This document shows, piece by piece, positions 17,053-25,800 of a stretch of 64,000 nt of DNA. Position 1 is the first letter of the stretch, and every line of letters begins with the position of its first letter. A program made the position numbers and the translations under genes. The notes under the pieces were generated by a model that made no database searches, was not told the DNA's origin, and saw only the letters and a program-made list of their open reading frames with translations. This stretch comes from Mycobacterium sp. SM1 (lineage in GTDB: Bacteria > Actinomycetota > Actinomycetes > Mycobacteriales > Mycobacteriaceae), in the NCBI RefSeq assembly GCF_018361265.1, contig NZ_JAFLNH010000001.1:1612001-1676000 (forward strand). The letters run 5' to 3'.

Positions 17053-18345
17053 ATGTACGACATCGGCGAAGTGACTGCTGACGAACTCATGGCCGTCGCG
17101 GCTCTCCCGCGACGACGCTGGCTTTTACGGGCGGGCTTCCTCGCCGCGTGGGGGCCCGGTCTGGTAGTCATGCTCGCCGACACCGATGCGGGCTCGCTGA
17201 TCACAGCCGCGCAGTCCGGGGCGCAGTGGGGGTACCGGATGATTCTCCCGCAGGTCATTTTGATACCCATTCTCTACGTCGTGCAGGAGATGACGGTTCG
17301 CCTGGGTATCGTCAGCGGTCACGGCCACGGCGCACTGATCAGGCAGCGGTTTGGCACGAGGTGGGCGGCGCTGTCGGCGGGCACCCTGTTTCTGTCCGCG
17401 ATCGGTGCGTTGTTGACCGAGTTCGCGGGGGTTGCCGGTGTCGGCGAGCTGTTCGGTGTCTCCAAGTGGCTCACCGTGCCGGTGGCGACCATCTTTCTGC
17501 TCGCCCTGGCGTTTACCGGCAGCTATCACCGGGTCGAGCGAGTCGGTATCGTTTTCGGCCTTGCCGAACTGGCCTTCCTCGCCTCGATGATCATGAGCCA
17601 TCCCGCGCCGCACGCTATCGCCCGGGGGTTGGCTAGCCTTCCCCTCGGCAACGCTTCCTACCTCATGCTGCTGGCCGCCAACGTGGGCGCGGTGATCATG
17701 CCGTGGATGGTCTTTTATCAGCAGGGCGCGGTCATCCAGAAGGGGCTGTCCACGGCAACGATTCGGCATGCCCGCCAGGACACCGCCGTGGGCGCGGTGC
17801 TCACCCAGATCGTCATGATCGCAGTGGTCGCGGCGGTGGCCGCGACGGTGGGCCGCCATCGGCCGGGTACGCCGCTGGACACCGTGGGGCAAATCGCCGA
17901 TGCCCTCACGCCGTACCTTGGCCATGTCGGCGGGCAGGTCCTTTTCGGCCTCGGCATGCTCGGCGCCGCACTGGTCGCGGCGATCGTTTCATCGCTGGCC
18001 GGGGCCTGGGGCCTGTGCGAGGTCTTCGGCTGGAAGCACACGCTGAACGAGCGACCCTCTCGCCGGACCGCCAGGTTCTACCTGTCCTATGCGCTCGTAC
18101 ACATCCTGGGAGCGGTGCTGGTGCTGAGCAGTTTCAACCTCGTCGGGCTCGCGGTGGGCGTGGAGGTGATGAATGCGTTGCTGCTGCCGATCGTGCTGGG
18201 CTTTCTTCTCGTCTTGGAGGCGAAGGCCCTGCCGAAGCGGTGGCAGATGCGCGGGGCGCGCAAATATATCAGCTGGGCGTTGTGCCTGCTGGTGATCGCG
18301 TTCGGGCTCTACATGGTTCCCTCGACCCTCGGCATGGTGCAGTAG
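17053..18345 (+). CDS. Divergent NRAMP-family divalent metal transporter
   Basis: 430 residues, about 11 transmembrane helices. The helix-1 motif, normally DPGN, is here DAGS within GPGLVVMLADTDAGSLITAA; the helix-6 motif, normally MPH, is MPWMVFYQQGA. The metal-binding Asp and Met are kept while Asn and His are changed. NRAMPs couple Mn2+ or Fe2+ uptake to proton entry; variants with altered motifs include Mg2+ or Al3+ transporters, so the substrate is uncertain, but the iron box upstream favours Fe/Mn. ATG 17053 follows GGAG; GTG 17023 is an alternative. It overlaps convergently with the ABC ATPase gene. Confidence 0.8.
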   Translation: MYDIGEVTADELMAVAALPRRRWLLRAGFLAAWGPGLVVMLADTDAGSLITAAQSGAQWGYRMILPQVILIPILYVVQEMTVRLGIVSGHGHGALIRQRFGTRWAALSAGTLFLSAIGALLTEFAGVAGVGELFGVSKWLTVPVATIFLLALAFTGSYHRVERVGIVFGLAELAFLASMIMSHPAPHAIARGLASLPLGNASYLMLLAANVGAVIMPWMVFYQQGAVIQKGLSTATIRHARQDTAVGAVLTQIVMIAVVAAVAATVGRHRPGTPLDTVGQIADALTPYLGHVGGQVLFGLGMLGAALVAAIVSSLAGAWGLCEVFGWKHTLNERPSRRTARFYLSYALVHILGAVLVLSSFNLVGLAVGVEVMNALLLPIVLGFLLVLEAKALPKRWQMRGARKYISWALCLLVIAFGLYMVPSTLGMVQ

Positions 18346-19397
18346 CGGCCGGCGTCCGCGCCGTCGGGCGTGAAAAGCGGCGGGTCCAGCGCGGTCACGG
18401 TCAGCGGTGATCCGGCCCCGGGTGGCCGCCGCGTCAACCGGCAACTCAGCGCCGCGCCGTTCGGGGTGCGCAGGTCGGCTTCCCAGCCGGCGCCGGCGGG
18501 CCGGGACGCTTCGACCACGCCGGTGATGACCAGACCGGCGTCCGGCCATGCCCCGGCGACCATCCGGTCAGGGTGAATCCCGGCAACCGTCCCGGCTGGG
18601 CCGCGTCGTTCCGTGGAATGCCGGGAGTCCGTGGTCACCGGAACGAAACCAAGGTATCCGACCAGTTCAGCGACCCGGCGGCACGCGGGCCGATGCACCA
18701 CCTCCTCTGGTGTCCCCGTCTGCAGCAGCCTGCCGCGGTCGACCACCGCAAGCCGGCTGGCGAATGCCTGCGCGTCGGCGAGCTCGTGGCTGACCAAAAT
18801 CGCGGGCAGGCCGCGCTCGGTCGCCACCTCGCTCACCAGCCGGGTGAGCGTCCGGCGCAGCCCGGCGTCCAGGCCGGTGTAGGGCTCGTCGAGTAGCAGT
18901 GCGTCGCAGCGGGCCACCAGCAACCGGCCAAGCGCCACCCGATGTGCCTGCCCGCCGGACAACCGGGCGGGCATCTCGTCCAGCAACCCGCATATCCCCA
19001 GGGCGGTCGCCACGCGCTGAATTTCATGCTGAACTCCATGGCCGCGACCATTCGCGCCGGAGCCGGCCGCGCTGCGCTCTCGCACGCTGTAACACAGGTT
19101 GTCCAGCACCGGAAGATGAGGGAACAAACAGGGGTTTTGGCGCAGCAGCCCGATCCCACGCCGCCACGGCGGCACCAGCAGTGATCGGCCCCGCGGGCCG
19201 GGCAGCAGGGTCAGCACCCGCTCACCGAGCACCACACGGCCCCGCCGCGGCGCGAGCAGCCCGGCGATGACCTCCAGGATCGTGGTCTTACCCGCCCCGG
19301 ACGGGCCGAAAACGGCCAGCCGTTCACCGGGCGCCACCGCCAGCGCAACGGCCACGGTGAATTCGCGGCGGTCAACCTCGACGTCGGCCTCGAGCAC
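18309..19397 (-). CDS. wtpC: Molybdate/tungstate ABC transporter ATP-binding protein (WtpC-like)
   Basis: 362 residues. Walker A is GPSGAGKT (residues 31-38), Q-loop LLRQNPCLFPHLP, signature LSGGQAHRVALGR, Walker B DALLLDEP and the switch histidine in VSHELADA. The C-terminal ~100 residues contain a TOBE-like segment, as in ModC/WtpC/CysA ATPases. The gene overlaps the permease gene by 26 bases, showing one operon. Molybdate/tungstate is favoured by the WtpA-type binding protein in the operon; sulfate is the main alternative from the ATPase alone. Confidence 0.75.
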   Translation of the reverse strand: MLEADVEVDRREFTVAVALAVAPGERLAVFGPSGAGKTTILEVIAGLLAPRRGRVVLGERVLTLLPGPRGRSLLVPPWRRGIGLLRQNPCLFPHLPVLDNLCYSVRERSAAGSGANGRGHGVQHEIQRVATALGICGLLDEMPARLSGGQAHRVALGRLLVARCDALLLDEPYTGLDAGLRRTLTRLVSEVATERGLPAILVSHELADAQAFASRLAVVDRGRLLQTGTPEEVVHRPACRRVAELVGYLGFVPVTTDSRHSTERRGPAGTVAGIHPDRMVAGAWPDAGLVITGVVEASRPAGAGWEADLRTPNGAALSCRLTRRPPGAGSPLTVTALDPPLFTPDGADAGRYCTMPRVEGTM

Positions 19398-20181
19398 GGG
19401 CGCTCCACAGGTAGGCGGTCAGCGGCAACGGCAGCGCCACCAGCAGCAAGACGAGGGCGAACGGCAGGGCGGAGGCCAGCCCGGTTTCTTGCAGCGTGGT
19501 CCAGATCTGCAGGGGTAGCCCGTAGGGATGGTAGGCGACGATCACCACCGCGCCAAATGCGCCCATCGCCCGCGCCCACGCCACCGCCAGCGCCATTGCC
19601 AGCCCAGGCGCGGCCAACGGCAGCATGACCCGCCGGACCGCGCGCAGCGGCGGGTCGCCCAGCAGCGCCGCCTGCTGCACCAGCTGAGGGTCCACGTCGG
19701 CGAAGGCGGCCTGCGCGCCGAGCACATAATACGGTGCCGACTCGTACACCTGGGCGATGACCAGGGCTAAAAACGTGTTAGTCGCCGACGCGTGCATGAA
19801 GCTGAGCATCCGGCCGATGGGCGTGACCGGTCCGACCAGGAACACCAGCAGCAGCCCGATCACCAGCGGTGGGAGCAGCAGGCTGGCCAGCAGCCCGGCC
19901 TCCCACAGCCTGGGGGCCGGCAGGCTGCCACGGGCCAGCGCCCACCCCAGGGGCGTGCCGCAGACCACCAGAACCACGAGGGTGAGCAGCCCGGACTCCA
20001 CCGAGGTGACCAGGGGATCCAGCGCGCCGGGCGCCGTCAGGGCGCTGCGCAGCACACCGAGCGAGGAGTGGGTGACGAGCTCGACCACGGGCCCGAGCAG
20101 CAGCAACCAGATGAGCCCGGCGGCGGCCACCGAGACCGCCCCCGAGACAGACCGAAGCCGATGCGACAATTCCCCACCCAT
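19372..20181 (-). CDS. wtpB: Molybdate/tungstate ABC transporter permease (WtpB-like)
   Basis: 269 residues from ATG 20181, with six hydrophobic helices and the permease EAA-type loop QAAFADVDPQLVQQAALLG followed by PLRAVRRVMLPLAAPGLAMA, the site that contacts the ATPase. Size and loop fit the ModB/WtpB/CysT family. The frame is open farther upstream into the binding-protein gene, but that stretch is arginine/serine-rich shadow sequence, so the ATG after the wtpA stop is used; spacing to wtpA is 10 bases. Confidence 0.78.
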   Translation of the reverse strand: MGGELSHRLRSVSGAVSVAAAGLIWLLLLGPVVELVTHSSLGVLRSALTAPGALDPLVTSVESGLLTLVVLVVCGTPLGWALARGSLPAPRLWEAGLLASLLLPPLVIGLLLVFLVGPVTPIGRMLSFMHASATNTFLALVIAQVYESAPYYVLGAQAAFADVDPQLVQQAALLGDPPLRAVRRVMLPLAAPGLAMALAVAWARAMGAFGAVVIVAYHPYGLPLQIWTTLQETGLASALPFALVLLLVALPLPLTAYLWSARARGRRRG

Positions 20182-20191
20182 CGCGGGCGCT

Positions 20192-21226
20192 CTAGCCGCC
20201 CAGCTCATGGCGGACGACGGCGGGAATCGCCCCGACATCGCCGAACGCGGTCGGGGTGAGTAGCGTGTACCCACCCGCTCGGTGCAGCGCGAGCCCGTCT
20301 TTAGACAGCACGTAGGCGACGAATGCGGCCGCCGCCCGGTCGGGCTCGCCGATCGTGGTGATGTCCACCACCAGCGGCTTGCCGTGCTCGACGGTGCTGT
20401 TGGCCAGCGGGAAGCTGGCGGTGGCGTAATGCGCGGCCTGCGCCGGGTCGCCCAGGTTGATGTCACCCGGCAGCGGGATGTAGTTCAGATGCAGCTGAAT
20501 CGCCTGCGACAGAAAGGCGCTGGCCGCATCGAGCTGCCCGGCCTGTAGTCGCGGCTCCAGCGCGGTCTCCTCGAAGATTTCCGTTGATTTCGACGACGAC
20601 GGCGGTCCGCCGAGGATCTTCGTCACGATGTCACCCGGCAGGTGGTAGCGCTGCTGTGCGAGCATCAGCATCTCGATGAACGCCGCGCCTTGCGGGTCCA
20701 CATTCGGGTCGGTGCGGCCCAGCTTGAACCCGGGCGTGGCCAACAGCTGAAACAGCCCACCTAGCGGCTTCTTTCCCGCTGCGTAGTCCCGGAACTCGCT
20801 GGCGTACCGGCTCGCCGGGTTATAGGCGAGCACCAGCGGACTGGCCGCGAACTGGACATACCACGTGGTGAACTTCGGCTCGAGCGCTTCGATCGGCCCG
20901 GCGCCGATGGACTCGAACACGCCCGGCGTGATCTCACCGGATTTGATCTCCTGCGAGAGCGCGCTCGAGCCGGCGCCGCGCCCACGGTACGAATAGCCGG
21001 TGGCTTTGCTGAAAGCCGGACCCACGGTCTTCTCGTTCAGGTTCTCCAGCGAACCCGCGTAGGCAACGCTGGCCGTTCCCTCATGCTTGGGTACGCCGCC
21101 GCCGGTGCCCGGAGAGGACTGTCCGCATCCCGCGATTCCCACTGCGGCCAGCGCAGCCGCCAGTGCGGTCGCTGCTTTCTGCGCGGTACGGCTCTGCACG
21201 CCGCGGTATCTCCCCAAACTCACCAC
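20192..21226 (-). CDS. wtpA: Molybdate/tungstate-binding lipoprotein (WtpA-type)
   Basis: 344 residues with a signal peptide and lipobox IAGC near residue 33. Motifs follow the WtpA family in order: VAYAGSLENL, RGAGSSALSQEIKSG, WYVQFAASPLVLAYNP, GRTDPNVDPQGAAF and YIPLPGDINLGDP. WtpA proteins bind molybdate and tungstate with high affinity and differ from the ModA type that M. tuberculosis uses. It heads an operon with permease and ATPase genes. Given narGHJI in the same window, supply of Mo for the molybdopterin cofactor of nitrate reductase is a natural role (inference). Confidence 0.82.
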   Translation of the reverse strand: MVSLGRYRGVQSRTAQKAATALAAALAAVGIAGCGQSSPGTGGGVPKHEGTASVAYAGSLENLNEKTVGPAFSKATGYSYRGRGAGSSALSQEIKSGEITPGVFESIGAGPIEALEPKFTTWYVQFAASPLVLAYNPASRYASEFRDYAAGKKPLGGLFQLLATPGFKLGRTDPNVDPQGAAFIEMLMLAQQRYHLPGDIVTKILGGPPSSSKSTEIFEETALEPRLQAGQLDAASAFLSQAIQLHLNYIPLPGDINLGDPAQAAHYATASFPLANSTVEHGKPLVVDITTIGEPDRAAAAFVAYVLSKDGLALHRAGGYTLLTPTAFGDVGAIPAVVRHELGG

Positions 21227-21341
21227 CGACCGATCCTAGCGTCGGCACCGTGATATCCGGGTTCGTGTCCGCTCAGCCGAGGGCCAGTATGAGCACGAGC
21301 CAAGCCGGATCGGCCACCATCTGCGTGTTGCCGCAGACCTG

Positions 21342-22790
21342 TCAGTCGGCGTGCGGCGCGTCCACCCTCTCCAACGTGACCGGCGGCACATATCTGCCTT
21401 CTAAAGTGCGATGCCACCACGCCCGATCGCGTCGCAGCTCCCGCCACGTGGTGAATCGGTACCGGTACAGCTGGGCGCGCACGTATCGTGGTGGGGAATC
21501 AGGGAACGGATTGTGCCGCAACAGACGTAGCGTCGGTGGATCGTTTTGCAACAGCCGCACCAGGAACGGGGTCAGCCACTGATGTGCGTAGAGCGGCGAG
21601 ATGGCGGCGAACCACATCAGCCAGTCCAGGCGCAGATGATACGGGGCCCACTGCGGCGGCAGCCGGTGCAGCGAACCGGGCTTGCCCTTAAATTCGTATT
21701 CCTTCCACACCGTCTGTTCGGTGATCTCTTCCTCGTCGGTGCCCTCGATTACCACCTCTCGGCGCACACGCCCGACGCTACCGAAGGCCCCATAGGTGTT
21801 GACTAGGTGAAACGGGTTGAACGACATATTCATACGTTGCTGGCTAGACATCAGGTTACGCACCGGCCAGTAACTCAGGATCACCACCAACACGGTGAAG
21901 GCGATCACCAACGCGGCGAACCACGTCGGCGGCCCCGGCAGCACCGGTGGCTTCGGCATCGGAAACACCGCTGCTGCCGACGAGTTGTCGATCACGCCGC
22001 ACGCCAAGATGATGGTCAGCCAATTCAGCCAGGCGAAGTTGCCGGATGCCACCAGCCATAGCTGGGTGATGATGACCACGGCCGCCGCCGCGCTGGCCAC
22101 CGGCTGCGGAGCAAACAGCCCGAAGGGGACGATGAGCTGGGCGAAATGGTTGCCGAGGACCTCAACCCGGTGCAGCGGCTTGGGCAGGTGATGAAAGAGC
22201 CAACTCAGCGGTCCGGGCATTGGTTGCGTCTCATGGTGGTAGTACAGGCACGTCAGGTTGCGCCAACACGAGTCGCCGCGCAGCTTTATCAGCCCGGCGC
22301 CGAACTCGAGCCGGAACAATAAAAACCGTGCCAGCCACATCGTCAGCACCGGCGGCGCCGTGCGGTCGTTACCGAGGAAGATCGCCAGGAATCCGGTCTC
22401 CAGCAGCAACGACTCCCAGCCGAACGAATACCAGGTCTGTCCCACATTGACGATCGACAAATACAGCACCCACAACAACAGCCACATCAACATCGCAGTC
22501 CACAGTGGCACCAGGTCGGCCGCACCGGTGACGATTGCCGCGCTGAGCGCCGCACCGAGCCAGGAGACGGTGGCAAAGAGCCTGTCGGAGTAGCGGAGGT
22601 GGAAGATGCTCGGCGTCGCCCAGAAGGACCGCCGCTCCAAATACCGGGGGACCGGTAACATCCCGTTTTCCCCGATGAGCGCGCGGAACTGTCTCGCTGC
22701 CGCCACGAACGCGATCAGGTAAATGGCCGCGACCCCGCGCTCCAGTACCAGCCTGCCCAGCCAATAGTCAGGCGCCGAAAACCATCCCAT
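21342..22790 (-). CDS. Lipase maturation factor family membrane protein (Rv0235c-like)
   Basis: 482 residues, the length of Rv0235c as I recall. Multiple transmembrane helices in the first 320 residues; family signatures include VNVGQTWYSFGWESLLLETGF, FGAGLIKLRGDSCW and LRLDWLMWFAA near the C-terminus, all typical of LMF1-like proteins. Animal LMF1 matures lipases in the ER; in mycobacteria the role is unknown. It is transcribed with aftD upstream (92 bases) and the wtp genes downstream (115 bases). Confidence 0.82.
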   Translation of the reverse strand: MGWFSAPDYWLGRLVLERGVAAIYLIAFVAAARQFRALIGENGMLPVPRYLERRSFWATPSIFHLRYSDRLFATVSWLGAALSAAIVTGAADLVPLWTAMLMWLLLWVLYLSIVNVGQTWYSFGWESLLLETGFLAIFLGNDRTAPPVLTMWLARFLLFRLEFGAGLIKLRGDSCWRNLTCLYYHHETQPMPGPLSWLFHHLPKPLHRVEVLGNHFAQLIVPFGLFAPQPVASAAAAVVIITQLWLVASGNFAWLNWLTIILACGVIDNSSAAAVFPMPKPPVLPGPPTWFAALVIAFTVLVVILSYWPVRNLMSSQQRMNMSFNPFHLVNTYGAFGSVGRVRREVVIEGTDEEEITEQTVWKEYEFKGKPGSLHRLPPQWAPYHLRLDWLMWFAAISPLYAHQWLTPFLVRLLQNDPPTLRLLRHNPFPDSPPRYVRAQLYRYRFTTWRELRRDRAWWHRTLEGRYVPPVTLERVDAPHAD

Positions 22791-22882
22791 GCCCGCAACC
22801 CCTCAGCGGATGGACGTTCGTACTCGATCCTCCCGCGGAACCGGCCCAGCCGGCTAGCAAAACGTCGATGCCGAGGGAGAAA

Positions 22883-25800
22883 TCAAGGCTGGCGCGGCTC
22901 CTTCTCGGGCCGATGCTCGGCCCGCATCGTCGCCGACTCGGCAAGCGCGGCAAGCGAAATGAGCGCCAGCAGTTGCACCGCCGCGGAATGCCCGGCGTAG
23001 CCGTCGACCGAGCGCCAGGGGTGCCGGGACAGCGCCGCCCCGGCCAGAATCAGCCCGGCGGCGCTCAGCCCGACCGCGGTCGCGTCCCGCAACCGCGGTC
23101 GGCGGCGCAGCCCGTACAGCAGCGCCAGTGCCGCACCGAAAACGGCGCTGCCGGCCGCTCCCGCGATCACCGCTCCGGCCGCCAACACCGCAACCACCAC
23201 CCAGCGTCCGGGCGCCCAGGGAGTGGCGGGCTCGCCACCGCGCGCTCGTCGCGGCCGCCACCACGCCAGCAGGGCGAGCAGGGGCAGCAAGGCCAGCCCG
23301 CCCGCCAGGCCCGCGCGGTACAGCGAATTGGAGGCGAAGGTCAACGTGATCGTGCCGGACGTCCCCGCAGGCAGCACCCAGCCCTGCTGCCAGCCATTGA
23401 CGGCGACCGGCGTCAGCCGAATCCCGTCGCTGGTACGCGCCACCCAGCCGGGGTTGATGCTTTCTGGCACCACCAGCACGCGAGAGGTAGCCGCCGCGGG
23501 GGCACGCACCTCACGGCGGGCGGAGCCCCATGCCACTACATTTGCGGGAACGATTGTGGTGCTGGGTAACTCGGCGGTTATCGCGCTGAACAGCTGAACG
23601 CCGTCGACCATAAACGCCTCGCCCGGGCTGATCAGCAGTTCCTGCTGACCCGCGGGCAGGGTGATCGGCCGGCGATCACACAGTTGGGCCGCAACGGGCC
23701 GGCCGTCCAGCAGCGCGCCCACCGTGGTTGTGATCGAAGTATGCACGAATCGGCCGGCGACGGCGACGACGGGCCCGTGAGCGCAGTCGACGGCGATCCG
23801 GCGTAACCGGTTACGGGCGGCGTCGGCGGGCGCCACCGGCGCCCCGCCGACGCCGAGCACCGCGACCTCGGCCAGCCCCGGCGGTTTCAGCTGGTCGAAA
23901 CCCAGGGCGGTGCGGTCGATCACGTCGTCCCAGTCGAGCAGGCTGACCGTGACGGTGTCGGTGACCCGGGGTTTCAGCGGCAGGGTTTGTGGCTCACGGC
24001 CTGCGCCGGAGCCGAATCTCAGGTGGCGAACCTGCGGGCCGTCTCCGAGGTTGACGGCCACAAGCGTCGGACGCGCGGGCGCTGCTGTCTCTGAAGCCGC
24101 CACTCCCGCTGGATTCGCTTGCCCGGATTGCCCGGATTGCCCGGCTTGCCCGGCTTGTCCGGATTGGCCGGCTTGTCCGGATTGGCCGTGACCCGCCCGA
24201 TGGCCGGCGGTATCGCCGGGCGGGACCGTCCCGCCCGGCTTCCCCGTCGCGGGCTCACTGGGGGTGAGTCGCAACCCGGTGACCTCGGTGGGCCGGGGAA
24301 GGGTGAGGGTGAGCGTGGGCGGCGTCTTGTGTTGCACGACGCGCTGCGGCGCGGTCCATGCGGTCGCCGGATCGCCGTCGCTCGCGGCGTATGCGGAGCC
24401 CAAGACGTCGACCACATCGGAGTCACCACGCGCGCGCGTGGCACCCGGCTGGGCGATCAGGTCGGCCAGCTTCGGGCCCTGGCGCGCCCGAACCCACACC
24501 TGGGGGGTCACCGCGATCGGTTGCGGCACGCTCAGCGTGCGGCTGAAGCTCGCCGGTTCTTCGGCCGTGAGCGCCATCGACGGGGCGCAGCGCACGACGT
24601 CGGGTCCCTGGGCGCAGCCGGGTCTGCCCAGCAGCTCCGCCCCCAGATCCCACCCCGCGACGGCGGCGTTCGGCGGGGGACCGGGAACCAGCACGGTGTG
24701 GCGAAGCTCGACGGGGTGGGCAAAACCCGACGCGTCGTACTGGGTGATGGCCAGGTCGGTGATACCGAACTGCACCCCTGCGGACCCGTCGTCGGTGCCG
24801 ACCGCGGTGATCCGCACCCAGGGGGTTTCGCCGTAGGGCAGGGCCGCGGTGAGTGGCTTACCGGCTTCGTCGAACCGCAGGGTGGTGGTTCCGTTGACCG
24901 TGGAGATCTCGACACGGCGGACCTGGGCGCCGACGGTGGTTGCGCTGGGTGTCAGTGTGATGACGGCGTTTGCCACCGGGCGATCGAAATCCACTTGCAG
25001 CCATTGGCCGACCGCGGACTGCAGCGCGTTGGATACCCAGGCGGTCGCCGGGTCGCCGTCGACTGCGGCCGCCGGTGAGGTTGCGGGAGCGACGTCGGGC
25101 AGGGAGGTGGAGTCCGAAGACGAGCTGGAGGCACTGAGCCGCCCGCCGGTCCAGCCGCCGAAGACCGTCTCGGCCCCGGGGACGGGGTAGTCGGGCACCC
25201 GGTTGTAGGTGTGTCTTGGGTCGCCGGCAGCGCGGATCGCCGACGAGTGGTGGTCTACCCGGCCATAGTCGGTCTCCCGGGATAGCGGGGTGTCGGTCAC
25301 GGTCACCACCGGCGTGGGCAGACCGGCACGCCGGGCATCGGCGGTCAACAACACCGGACCCAGCGCGGGCTCGCCCAGCAGGCGGCGGCGTTCGTCGAGA
25401 CGGAGCAGCACTTCGGGCCCGCCATCGATGCGGGCCAGGCGGTCGATGTCGGCGAAATACGGGGCCGCGGGGGCATCGGCGTCGTCGACGCGGTAGATCA
25501 CTCGGTATATCTCCAAGGCCGGATATCGCGGCCGCAGCCCGCTGTCGCTGACGAAGCCCGGCACGGCGCCGGGTCCTACCGGGGCGCCGAACTGCGCCAC
25601 CTTTTGCAGTCGTGGCGATCCGGTGATGGCGCGGTGCACCAAGATTGGCCGGGCCGATCGCGACGTCTCAGGGTCCAAGTCGTTACGCACCACCACATAC
25701 GAAATGCCCTGGCGCGCCAGGGTGTCGGCCAGGCCAGCCGACGGCTGGCCGGCGGCGAGCAGACGTTGCACGGAATCCAGGGCCCGGATGGCCTGCGGCG

